NCBI RefSeq assembly: GCF_950295315.1
Contig: NC_080171.1
Location: forward strand, 96,710,752-96,774,751
Length of the DNA: 64,000 nucleotides
Source: Erinaceus europaeus
Taxonomy: Eukaryota; Chordata; Mammalia; Eulipotyphla; Erinaceidae
Direction of reading: 5' to 3'
Shown here: positions 41,301 to 53,538 of the stretch, piece after piece
How the letters are laid out: every line of letters begins with the position of its first letter
How positions within the stretch are numbered: position 1 is the first letter of the stretch
Translations under genes and position numbers: made by a program
The notes under the pieces: model-generated
Seen by the model: only the letters and a program-made list of their open reading frames with translations
Database searches by the model: none
Told to the model about the DNA's origin: nothing

Positions 41301-44300
41301 AGCAACCGTCAGCTTTCCAGGCAATGATTCTTCTCAGAAGGAAGGTCACAACATCGGAACACTTGGCAGATGCTGCCACATCCACTAAATTCTATGAGTC
41401 TCATAGTCACCTAGTCAGTGAAGTGCCCAACTTTAAAGTAGGCTAAAACACAGGAAGTGACCTGTCCAATGCCCCATAACCAGTGAGCACTCTTTTCCAT
41501 GGCACCCCGCTCTCACTACCAGTTATATAGCAGTTATATACTTGTGTCCTAAGTATAACTGCTGCCATGGCAGGTTCACCAGCAGCACAGAAGGGACTTA
41601 CGTGAGGCACCACGTCCTGCTCCTGACCCGACAGCCTCAGCAGTTCCTCCTCCTGAGTACCAGCCACTTCGGACTCCTCTGCCCGCAGGCTCCTCAAGGC
41701 CTCCAGCTCACTCTGCAGCTGGTGCATTTGCAGCAGGGAAGTGTCATGACCTGGGCTCGGCAGAGGGGAGGGGATCACCATGAGCTTGGGGACACCCCAC
41801 TGTTCTGACCTGGCTACCTCAGTGCTGGGCAGGAATAGTTCAGAAGGCTCAGTCAGGGCTGGTCTCCTCACCTTCCTGCAGTTGAAGAATCTCCTGCTCT
41901 TTCTGAAGAATTACTTTTGTTTTCTCCTGCAGGCTTTGCTCTTTCTCTTCTATTATCGTTGTCAGGTTAGCAATCTGGGAGGAAAATCAAACATAAGAGG
42001 GTACTGGCAGTAGTAACCCCATTTCTTCAGAAGAAATCTCCACTTTTCTACAACTGAATCCTCCATGAATCCTTCCTTGATGTCCACAGCCTCAAGCACA
42101 CCCCAAGCTACCCTCCTCAACAAACACCTATGAATCAGTGCTGTGGCAGGCTCTTGCACAGAAACACTGGTCGCCCTGCTTCTCTGGCTAACCAGAGACC
42201 GGCTGTACAGTTCAGTCTTCCCACAAGCTGTCCTGTTACTTCCATGCTATGCCTGTGGTTTGCATATATTGCTCTCTTTATAAAACTCCGGAAGGTATAA
42301 AAATATGTCTTTTCAGAAGCAACTCTTTGAGACTCAGACTTGTTAAGGATTTATTAAAGGCCTAGAGTTATTTAAGAAGATGATGGGGAGGGAGCTGGGT
42401 GGTGGCATACCTGGTTGAGCGCACATGTCGCAATGTGCAAGGACCCGGGTTCGAGTCCCCAGTCCCCACCTGCAGGGGGAAAGCTTTACAAGTGGTGAAA
42501 TAGTGTTGCAGGTATTTCTGTCTCTCTCCCATCTCTACTACCCCTTCCCGCTCAATTTCTGCTGTCTCAGTCCAATAAATAAATACAGAAGACGAAGAAG
42601 GAGAAGGAGGAGGAGGAGGAGGAGGAGGGGGGGGGAGGAGGAGGGGGAGGAGGAGGAGGAGGAGGAGGAGGAGACGACGACGATGATCTGGAATCTAAAC
42701 CAGCAAGATAGCTCACTTAGCACACTTTGTCATGTGCATGACAAAGGCTCAAGTCTGGCCTCCACTGCACTGAGGGATATTTCAGTGCTGTGCTGTCTGT
42801 CTCTCTTATTTATTTGTTTATTCATTATTGGATAGAGACAGAGATAACTTAAAAGGGGAGAGGGAGGTAGAGAGGGAGAGAGACAGAGAGAGAGACACCT
42901 GCAGCCCTGCTTCATCACTCGTGAAGCTTTCCCCCTGCAGCTGGGAACCAGGGTCCTTGCGCACTATAATATGCATGCTTAACTAGGTGTGCCACAGCCT
43001 GGCCCCCTCTATTTCTCCATCTTTGTCTCTATCTGAAAAAGTCTGCCTGGGGTGGTGAAGCCACAGTGATGAGCAATATATAAATAAGCAAATAAATAAA
43101 AAATAAAGGTCTGGGGGCTGGCGCTATGTCTGTCTTACTGGTGAGAACTCTCTTATTGGTGAGAACTCAAAAATACACAATACAGTCTCCAGGGTCTGTG
43201 GGCAATAATGGCTCACTTGCACAATTAGAACCTAGCAGTAGCAGGGTATGCGCTTTTTCCAGGTGATGAATAATAACTGAGCATCAAATACATAAAGAAA
43301 GAAAGAAGGCCATCCAATGGTGGAAATTAAAAATATATATTTATTTATTAATGAGAAAGAGACAGAACCAGATCATCACTGTGGTACATGTATTGCCAGG
43401 AATGGAACTCAGATCCTTATGCTTGAGAGTTGCTCTCCATGGCAGCTAGGAGAGTTTCTGTAATGACATTTATCTCCTACTTTGCTAGACACCTCAGAGG
43501 AATTACAATGCTGATGCCATTCCTGAGATCTTAGTCTTCTTCTTTCCTGGCAAGACGGGGAGGTGGCTGTCCTGCCTGGGGCTGAAGTGGAGGAGTTACC
43601 TCCTTGCCTTCTACCAGAAGGGACCTACCTGCTGCTGGAACTCTTCCCTCTGCTTCCGCACCTCCTCTAAGGCTTGAGCCATTGCCACACTCACAATTTC
43701 TCTTTGGTTCCATTCCTCCTACAATACAGAAAACGGGAACAAGAAACTCAGCTCACTGTGTTCAAACTACACACTTTACATGGACCCCACAGAAAGTAAT
43801 GTCTTGCAGGGATACTGTAATATTCTTTCTACTTCCTGAGGTTCCCAGGTTGCCCTCTTGAAGCCATCTATATACTTCTGAGAACTGTCCTGGTGGACAA
43901 GCCACCAACCTCTCTGGAAATGGGCACATATCTAAAGGTAAGTCATCCCAGAAGGACATACTTGGATCAAAGTTAGGAGATGCAGAACTTGAGCTTATCT
44001 GATGAAATAAACATAGACCAAATATAGATACTCAGCTTCATGTGCATGAGGTGGTGAACTGGTTACAATTACAGAAAAACTAATTTGCAACTATTGAAGG
44101 CACTGACTACTCAAAACGACTGCATCTTACAGATAATGAAGGCTCTGTGATGCCATGTCTGTTATTTGCCCAATGCCCCAGAGCCAGTATGTGGCTGTCA
44201 GGCATCAAACCAGCTCTTTCTCTGAGTTCAGAGTCAAATCTTTGGAGAGTAGACCACCTCCCAGAGTATTTTCTACTAAAAGCTAACTCATGGTCTTCCT

Positions 44301-44787
44301 TAGAGAATAAGAACCACCTTCAGACAGACACACTAGTCCTCTTCCTGAGATGATGCCATACTCACAGATTATCGTGCCTGGACAAGAGTCAGGGAAATGG
44401 CCGGGAAAGAATACAAACTGGGAGTTTTACTATTTCTGTCTACCCAGAATCCCTCCTCTTTTAGGGGGGTAGAGTCTTATTCCTCTTCCACACTCCCTCC
44501 TGCCATTTTATATAGAATGTTGCCATCTGGGAGCGTCTGCCATGATGCCTATCCAATCTGTATGACACAACATGGAGAAAAGCAATGGGAGGGTGACAGG
44601 GCAAGAGAGCCTTATGCAAGAAAAAAGACCAGAGGCCACATTCCAGTCAGACAAGTCTTTCCAGTTCTATGAGCTACTCAACAACTCCTAAGAAAGTTCT
44701 CTTTCCATTTATGCTAGTACACATGGAATTACAAAGGGAGATGTCAGTCTCACAACGAGATGCATCCTGTCTCCCAGTAGAGTGTTG

Positions 44788-44819
<32 letters not shown>

Positions 44820-47800
44820 TTGCTAGAGTAGCCATGTGAATCTCTGGTTTCTGGTGATACTAGGGTTTGAGCCTGGAACTTTTGGTACCTCAGGCATGAA
44901 GGAATTTCTGCATAGCTGTTGTTTTCGCCGGGCTATGTTGTTTTCAATGGGCTGGCTTCACGGGCTGGCTACAGACGACCAGGGACTCATGGTTGAGCTG
45001 TAGGCAGTATCTCTTTATTCATGCAGGACGCAGCACAATCTAAGCTAAACTCAAGCTAAGCTAAACTCAAGGTAAAGTACTCTAAAACTCACAATGCTGT
45101 CTTTATATATACTTCCCAAGTAGGGTGGAAACAGGATGTGACATAGAGAGGGTGGAGAGAAAAGTGACTGGTGAAAATCAGAGTGTGACAAAGAGGGGGC
45201 AGATTAGGCGAGAATCCTATCACTGAACCACAAATGCCCTGGAGGGAGGGTGGTACTTGTTAACAGTGGTTATGTAAATAGAATGAAGTGGTTATGAAAA
45301 TAGAATAGTGTTAAGCAGGGGGGATTTAAACCAAATGAAACAGAAGGGGTCTCATGCATACCAACACATAGCCATTATACTATATAACCAGTCTCAGAAT
45401 CTCAGAATTGACTTTTCATGAGCTTTCCTGCTCCCAAAGGAAATTCACTGCTTTAATGCAAGAAGCATACAGAGGGACCCTGAATTACCTCAAATAACAC
45501 TCTCATGGGAGACCAGAGGAGGGGCAAGATGTTTCAGACTGGCCTAGGTGACACAGTTTAACAAGAATGTTATGTTTTCTAGGAGCATTTTCTAGGGAAG
45601 TGCAGAAGAGATACTATGAGTCCTGATGTATAAGAGGCCAGGAAGCCAACAATGAGGGAGAAGACAGGAAAGCAGGTTGAGCAGGAAGCAAAGAATCAAG
45701 GAACCTTCATGCTGGGGTGGGCATTTTTCATCCATGGTCATGGGTGATCCTCAGAAGGCGTGGTCCAGGAGGTGGTGCAGTGAATAAAGCACTAGACTCT
45801 CAAGCATGAGGTCCTGAGTTCGATCCCTGGCAGCACATGTACCAGAGTGATGTCTGGTTTTTTTCTGTTTTTTTCTCTCTCCTCCTATCTTTCTCATTAA
45901 TAAATATGCAAAAAAAAAAAAAAAAAAAGAATCCTCTGAAGGCCAAGGGTTATCAATTCAGTTTTTTTAAATATATATATATTTATTTATTCATTCCCTT
46001 TTGTTGCCCTTGCTGTTTTACTGTTGTAGTTATTATTGATGTCATTGTTGTTGGACAGGACAGAGAGAAATGGAGAGAGGCAGGGAAGACAGAGGGGGTA
46101 AAGAAAGACAGACATCTGCAGACCTGCTTCACTGCCTGTGAAGCGACTCCCCTGCAGGTGGGGAGCCAGGGGCTCGAACCAGATCCTTACGCTGGTACTT
46201 GGGTCCTTGCTTTGCGGGGGGGGGGGGGATAGTGTTGGTTATGCAAAGGGACTTTCAAGCCTGAGGCTTCGAAATCCCTGCACCATCATAAGCCAGAGCT
46301 GAGCAGTGGTGCTCTAGTAAAAAAAAAAAAAAAAGGAAAATGAATTTCCACAAAAATTAGGCCCTATAGTCTATTATTGCCACAGAACCAATAGTTAACC
46401 AAAAGTTAACTCAATCTAGGACCAAAGCTCCTGGATGACTGGTATAGCCCAGGTTTTCTTCGAAAGCTGCCAGGATACTCAATGTGGCAGCTTTTTTCCT
46501 TTTTTTCTTTTTACCAGAGCACTGCTCAGCTCTGGCTTATAGTGGTGCAGGAGATTGAACCTGGGACTCTGGGGCCTCAGGCATGAGTTTCTTTGCATGA
46601 CCATTATGCTATCTACCCTCCACTCTGTGGCAGCTCTCTGAACCTGGATGATTTCCATAATGGAGCCAAGGAAACAGCAATTTAGAAAAATAGGGACACG
46701 GAGGGGAGGGCAACAAGAGGTGGAACAGTAGCTAGAGTGCATGTTGCCGTGTACTAGGGGAGGCGGGCGGTGGTGCAACGAGTAAGCGAACACAGTACTA
46801 AGTGTAAGGACCCGCTCAAGGATCCCTGTTCAAAGGCCTCACTCCCCACCTGCAGGGAGGAAACTTCACAAGCAGTGAAGCAGATCCGAAAGTGTCTATC
46901 TTTCTCTGTTCCTTCCTCTTTCAATTTGTCTGTCCTATCCAATAAAATGGAAAAAATGGCCTCCAGGAGCAGTGGATTCATAGTGCCAGCACTGAGTCCC
47001 AGTGATAACTCTAGAAGAAGAAAAAAGGACCTGGGTTCAAGCCTCCAGTGCCCACCTGCAGGGGAGAACTTCATAAGCAGTAAAGCAGTGCTATAGGTCT
47101 TTCGCTCTTAACCTCCTCTATCGCCCTTTCCTTCTAATTTTTTCTGTCACTACAAAAAACAAAGAGAAAGAAAAGTGTGTGTATATCCCAAAACAGTACT
47201 ACAAAATACTTTAGGTTGACCAATAATAGGAGAAAGAGACAAATTTATGAGCATAGTTAAAGATTTAGAAAGCTCTTCTCAGTAACTGATGGGACAAGCA
47301 GACAGAACCAGATAACATAGAGGGCCGGGAGACAGCTCAGTGTGTCAGAGCACAGGATTAGCAAGTCTAAGGCCCCAGAGGTCTGAGTCAAAGCTGAGTG
47401 GTGTCTTGGCTGGTCTCCCTCTTTCCTTCTCTGTGTCTGTCTCTCATAAAGAAAAATAAATCTAAACAAACAAACAAAATGCTCTTTTCACCATTCTGGA
47501 GGTCTTCTGGGCTTGTGAAACTAAAAATATGGCTTTGAGGCTGTGGTCTGAAGCCATTTTTGCTGGCTGTAAGTGGGGCCTCAGGACTAGAGGAAATACA
47601 TAGCTCTTTTTTTTTTTTTTTTTTTGCACATTTTGCTTATCACACACATGTCCTCTTTCTGTTTTAAAGAGGCATTTGGGGGGTCAGGCAGTGGCACAGT
47701 GGGTTAGGTGCACGTGGCGCAAAGCGCAAAGACCGGTGTAAGGATCCCGGTTCAAGCCCCCGGCTCCCCACCTGCAGGGGAGTCGCTTCACAGGCGGTGA

Positions 47801-50800
47801 AGCAGGTCGGCAGGTGTCTATCTTTCTCTCCCCCTCTCTGTCTTCCCCTCCTCTCTCCATTTCTTTCTGTCCTATCCAACAACGAACAACATCAACAATG
47901 GTAATAATAATAACCACAACAAGGCTACAACAACAAAGGCAACAAAGGGGGGAAAATGGCCTCCAGGAGCGGTGGATTCATGGTGCAGGCACTGAGTCCA
48001 GCAATAACCCTGGAGGGAAAAAAAAAAGAAGAGAAAGAGGCATTTCAATTGTGTAACAGTTTATTTTCCACAGAGGAATGCCACAACTGCTACCATAAGA
48101 ACAGCTGCAGACCAGTAGCTGTGGGAACATAGCTCTTAAAAGTTAAGATCTTGTGGCCCGGGAGGTGGCACAATGGATAAGGCACTGGACTCTTTTTTTT
48201 TTTTTCCTCCTCCAGGGTTATTGCTGGGCTCGGTGCCTGCACCATGAATCCACCGCTCCTGGAGGCCATTTTTTTCCCCCTTTTGTTGCCCTTGTTGTAG
48301 CTTCATTGTGGTTATTATTATTGCCTTTGTTGACGCAATTCGTTGTTGGATAGGACAGAGAGAAATGGAGAGAGGAGGGGAAGACAGAGAAGGGGAGAGA
48401 AAGATAGACACCTGCAGACCTGCTTCACCTCCTGTGAAGCGACTCCCCTGCAGGTGGGGAGCCGGGGGCTCGAACCGGGATCCTTACGACGGTTCCTGCG
48501 CTTTGCGTTCCTGCGCTTTGCGCCACATGCGCTTAACCCACTGCGCCACCGCCCGACCCCCAAGGCACTGGACTCTTAAGCATGAGGTCTTGCGTTCAAT
48601 CCCAGGCAGCACATATACCAGAGTGATGTCAGGCTCTTCTATCATTCTCATAAATAATAAACAAATAAATGAAATCTTTTTTTTAAAAAAAAAAAAAAGT
48701 GAAGATTTGGGGGGGGGGCTTGGGCGGTAGCACAGTGGACCAGCGTAAGGATCCCAGTTCGAGCCCCCGGCTCCCCACCTGCAGGGGCGTCACTTCACAG
48801 TCAGTGAAACAAGTCTGCAGGTGTCTATCTTTCTCTTCCCCTCTCTGTCTTCCCCTCCTCTCTCCATTTCTCTGTCCTATCCAACAACAACGACATCAAT
48901 CATAACTATAACAATAAAATAACAAGGATTAGAAAAGGGAATATAAAAAAATTAAAGCCTTTTGCATAACCAGTGTGCTCTCTCCCTAGTCCTAAATGCA
49001 TAGATTGGTTACAAAGGAGAGAAGAAAACATACTGAAGATTTGGAATAATACTTGATCTAATTAACATCTGCACAGTCGTCTGCTGGGAGAGTGCGCACG
49101 TTACTGTGTGCAACCTGGATTAAGCCCCAGGTCTCCACTTGCTCCCTGAGTGGGAGAGCAATAATGTTTGTGTCTTTTTTATTCTTTTTTTCTTTCCTCT
49201 GTCTCTCTGTACCTCACCCTCTATCAAAAAGAAAATAAATCCAAGATACTGAGAAAATTCTGCAAATATTTGTAAATTAACTATAGCTCTAAATAACCTG
49301 TGAGCTTATTAAAGTCACTTTTTTTAAAGACTTTTTTAAATATTTATTTATTCCCTTTTGTTGCCCCTGTTGTTTTATTGTTGTAGTTATTATTGTTGTT
49401 GTCGTTTTTGGATAGGACAGAGAGAAATGGAGAGAGGAAGGGAGGATAGAGGGGATAGAGAAAGATAGACACCTGCAGATCTGCTTCACCGCCTGTGAAG
49501 CGACTCCCCTGCAGGTGGGGAGCTGGGGGCTTGAACCGTGATCCTTATGCTGGTACTTGCGCTTCGCGCCATGTGTGCTTAACCCTCTGCGCTACCCCAG
49601 ACTTCCTAAAGTCACTTAAATTTTTTTTTTTATTATCTTTATTTATTTATTGGATACAGACAGACAGAAATTGAGAGGAAAGGAGGTGACAGAGAGGGAG
49701 ACAGAGAGACACCTACAAACCTGCTTCATCGCTTGCAAAGCTTACCCCCTGCAGGTGGGGACTTGGGGCTCGAACCTGAGCCCTTGTGCATTGTAACATG
49801 TGTGCTCAACCAGGTGCACCACCACCCGGCCCCTAAAGTCACTTTTAGTTTAAGATTTGATATATTACATATGAGAGTTTCACGAGAGACAGAGAGAGAG
49901 AGAGAGAAGTCAGAGTACCAGTTTGGCACATGTGGGAACCTCAGACATCTCAGCCTGATACTTCAGCAACTAAAACTAGATTCCACTGCTTCATGCAGAG
50001 CTTGTTAGCTCCAACTTAATTACTGCCAAGAGGGGAAGTTTGAGGGGGACTGGCAGAACTTGTTCTTCTCCCGTGAGCTTCCAGTTTCTGGAGCATTATC
50101 CCATCAAGGATGCTTTCCCTGGCGGCAATTTCTTCCTGAAGCAGCAGCTGCATCCACTTTGCAGTTTCTTTTCTGATTCTTCCCATTGTCTTTTAAAGAA
50201 TTTTTAAAAAAAAAAATTTATTATTGGGAGTCGGGCGGTAGTGCAGCGGGTTAAGCGCAGGTGGCGCAAAGTGCAAGAACTGGCGGAAGAAACGCGGTTC
50301 AAGCCCCCAGCTCCCCACCTGCAGGTGAGTCGCTTCACAGGTGGTGAAGCTGGTCTGCAGGTGTCTATCTTTCTCTACCCCTCTGACTTCCCCTCCTCTC
50401 TCCATTTCTCTGTCCTATCCAACAACAAACAGCATCAATAACAACAATAATAACTACAACAACAATGAAAAACAAGGGCAACAAAAGGGAAAATAAATAT
50501 ATTTTTAAAAAATTATTATTTATTTTCCCTTTTGTTGCCCTTGTTGTTTTTTACAGTTGTTATAGTTATTATTGTTGTTGATGTCATCACTGTTGGATAG
50601 GACAGAGAAATGGAGAGAGAAGGGGAAAACAGAGAGAGGGAGAGAAAGACAGACACCTACAGACCGGCTTCATTTATTGTGAAGCGACTCCCCTGCAGGT
50701 GGGGAGCCAGGGGCTCAAACCGGGATCCTTATGCCAGTCCTTGCACTTTGTGCCACCTGCGCTTAACCTGCAGAGCTACCGCCCAACTCCATAAAGATTT

Positions 50801-51347
50801 TATTTTTATTTATTTATTTTCTCTTTTGTTGTCCTTGTTGTTTTTCGTTGTTTTTGTAGTTATTATTGTTATTGATGTTGTCGTTGTTAGATAGGACAGA
50901 GAGAAATGGAGAGAGGAGGGGAAGACAGAGAGGGGCAGAGAAAGATAGACACCTGCAGACCTGCTTCACCACTTGTGAAGCGACTCCCCTGCAGGTGGGG
51001 AGCCGGGGGCTTGAACCGGTATCCTTATGCTGACCTTGTGCTTTGCGCCACCTGCGCTTAACCCGCTGAGCTACAGCCCGACTCCCAAGATTTATTTTTT
51101 AAAGAATAAAAGAGAGAGGAAAAGGCCAGAACACTGCTCTGGTATATGAGATGTTGGGGATCAAAACTGGGGGCTCCAGTGTGTCAAGCATGCTGATCCA
51201 CCTCCCAACCGACTCTGCAGTTTTTCTAACATTTGCAGCTGGACTCATTCATTGCTTCACCTCCTCACCACTCACACCACAACAACTCTTTTTTGTTTTA
51301 ATTTAATAAATTCTTACATTATACATATATATATGTATGTATGTATG

Positions 51348-51398
<51 letters not shown>

Positions 51399-53297
51399 TT
51401 TTTTAACAGAGCACTGCTCAGCTCTGGCTCATGGTGATGCAGGGGACTGAACCTGGGACTTTGGAGCCTCAGGCATGAGAGTCTCTTTACATAAACCATT
51501 ATGCTATCTACCCTCAGCCAACACAGCAACTCTTTTTTTTTTTTTTAATATTTATTTATTTATTTATTATTGGACAGAGACAGAAATAGAGAGGAAAGGG
51601 GGAGATAAAGAGGGAGAGAGACTGAGAGACACCTGCAGCCCTGCTTTACCATTTGTGAAACTTTCCCCCTACAGGTGCTTGAACCCAAGTCCTTGTGCAC
51701 TGTAACGTGAGTGCTTAACCAGGTGCGCCACTGTCTGGTCACCACAGCAACTCTTTATTTTATTGTATGTTTATTTATTTACTTATTTATTCCTTTTTGT
51801 TGCCCTTGTTGTTTTATTGTTGTAGTTATTGATGTCGTTGTTGGATAGGACAGAGAGAAGTGGAGAGAGGAGGGGAAGACAGAGAGGGGGAGAGAAAGAT
51901 AGACACCTGCAGACCTGCTTCACTGCTTGTGAAGTGACCCCCCTGCAGGTGGGGAGCCAGAGGCTGGAACCGGGATCCTTACACGGGGGAGCCTAGGGCT
52001 GGAACCATGATCCTTACGCAGGTCCTTGCGCTTTGCGCCACCAGCTGCGCTACCGCCCGACTCCAAGCAACTTTTTTTTTCCAGAAGACTTTTTTAAAAA
52101 TATATTTACTTTTTTATTTATTCCCTTTTGTTGCCCTTGTTGTTTTCCAGCAACTCTTTAGTAGAGCTTTCTTCAAGACATCTGAGTCTTGAAATTTGTG
52201 GGGATCCTTTTTTTTTTTTTTGGCAGGGTGTATGTTTTCCTTAATTCCTAAATTTAAGAATTTTAATTTATCCACTTTGTTCCCTTAGTTGTAGCTACTT
52301 TGTGCAATTGCTACCTTTCTAACTTCTTTGAATACCTTCCCTGCAGGTGGGGAGCCAGAGGCTTGAACTGGGATCCTTACACCGGTCCTATGCTTTGTGC
52401 CACCTGCACTTAACCCGCTTCACTACCGCCCAACTCCCCTAACTTCCATATTTGAAAGACTGCTTTCCTTCCTTCCTATTCTCTACCTTCACACTGATTG
52501 TCTTTTTTTTTTTTTTTTGATATTTTTTTATTTTCCCTTTTGTTGCCCTTGTTGGCTTTTATTGTTGTTGTTATTGATGCTGTCGTTGTTAGATAGGACA
52601 GAGAGAAATGGAGAGAGGAGGGGAAGACAGAGAGGGGGAGAGAAAGAGAGACACCTGCAGACCTGCTTCACCGCTTGTGAAGCGACTCCCCTGCAGGTGG
52701 GGAGCTGAGGGCTCGAACCAGGATCCTTACACTGGTCCTTGCACTTTGCGCCACGTGCGTTTAACCTGCTGCGCTACCACCAGGCTCCCACTGATTGTCT
52801 TCTTAGCACAACTGTTACTTGTTTTTGACCGTCTACAACTGTTACTTGTTTTTGACCGTCTCTTCTGTTACTTGTTTTTGACCATCTCTAGTTACAAATT
52901 CCATAGGAGAGCTTTTTTGTTTTGTTTTGTTCTGTGCACTGCTACATCCCAGCACTTAGATGGTGCCTGGCCCTTACAGGTACTCAAACATTCACTGAAT
53001 GAATGCATGACAAATATCTGACTCCATGCTTACATCAGAACACCCCCCCACACACACCCCCCGCACTACCCCCAGTGTAGATTAGCAGAGGCTAAATACT
53101 GAAAGCTAACTCAGCAGACTCTCGGCTGTGGATGTTCTCAAGAGAAGACTGCTGCTGAAGGAGCCATGGGTTTTTCTGTTAAAGATGGGCAAGTACTTTA
53201 TGGGGTGGGGTGGCGTGGCAGGAGAAAGGCATACAGGAATGTGGCACATTTTTTTCTTCTCATCCAGTATGTATGTATGTGTGTATGCATATGCATA

Positions 53298-53328
<31 letters not shown>

Positions 53329-53449
53329 ACTAGAGCATTACTCAGCTCTGGTTTATAGTAGTGTAGGGAAATGAATATGGCACTTTGGAGCCTCAGGCTT
53401 CATCCAGCTTTGTTCAGGGAATGATGCAGCCATCTGACTCTGCATATAG

Positions 53450-53487
<38 letters not shown>

Positions 53488-53498
53488 AATATATATAT

Positions 53499-53538
<40 letters not shown>

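Noticed and set aside
42425..42835. A 136-codon frame with a long Arg/Glu-rich run
   Set aside because: It is a B SINE running into the GGA microsatellite; there is no splice or conservation signal.
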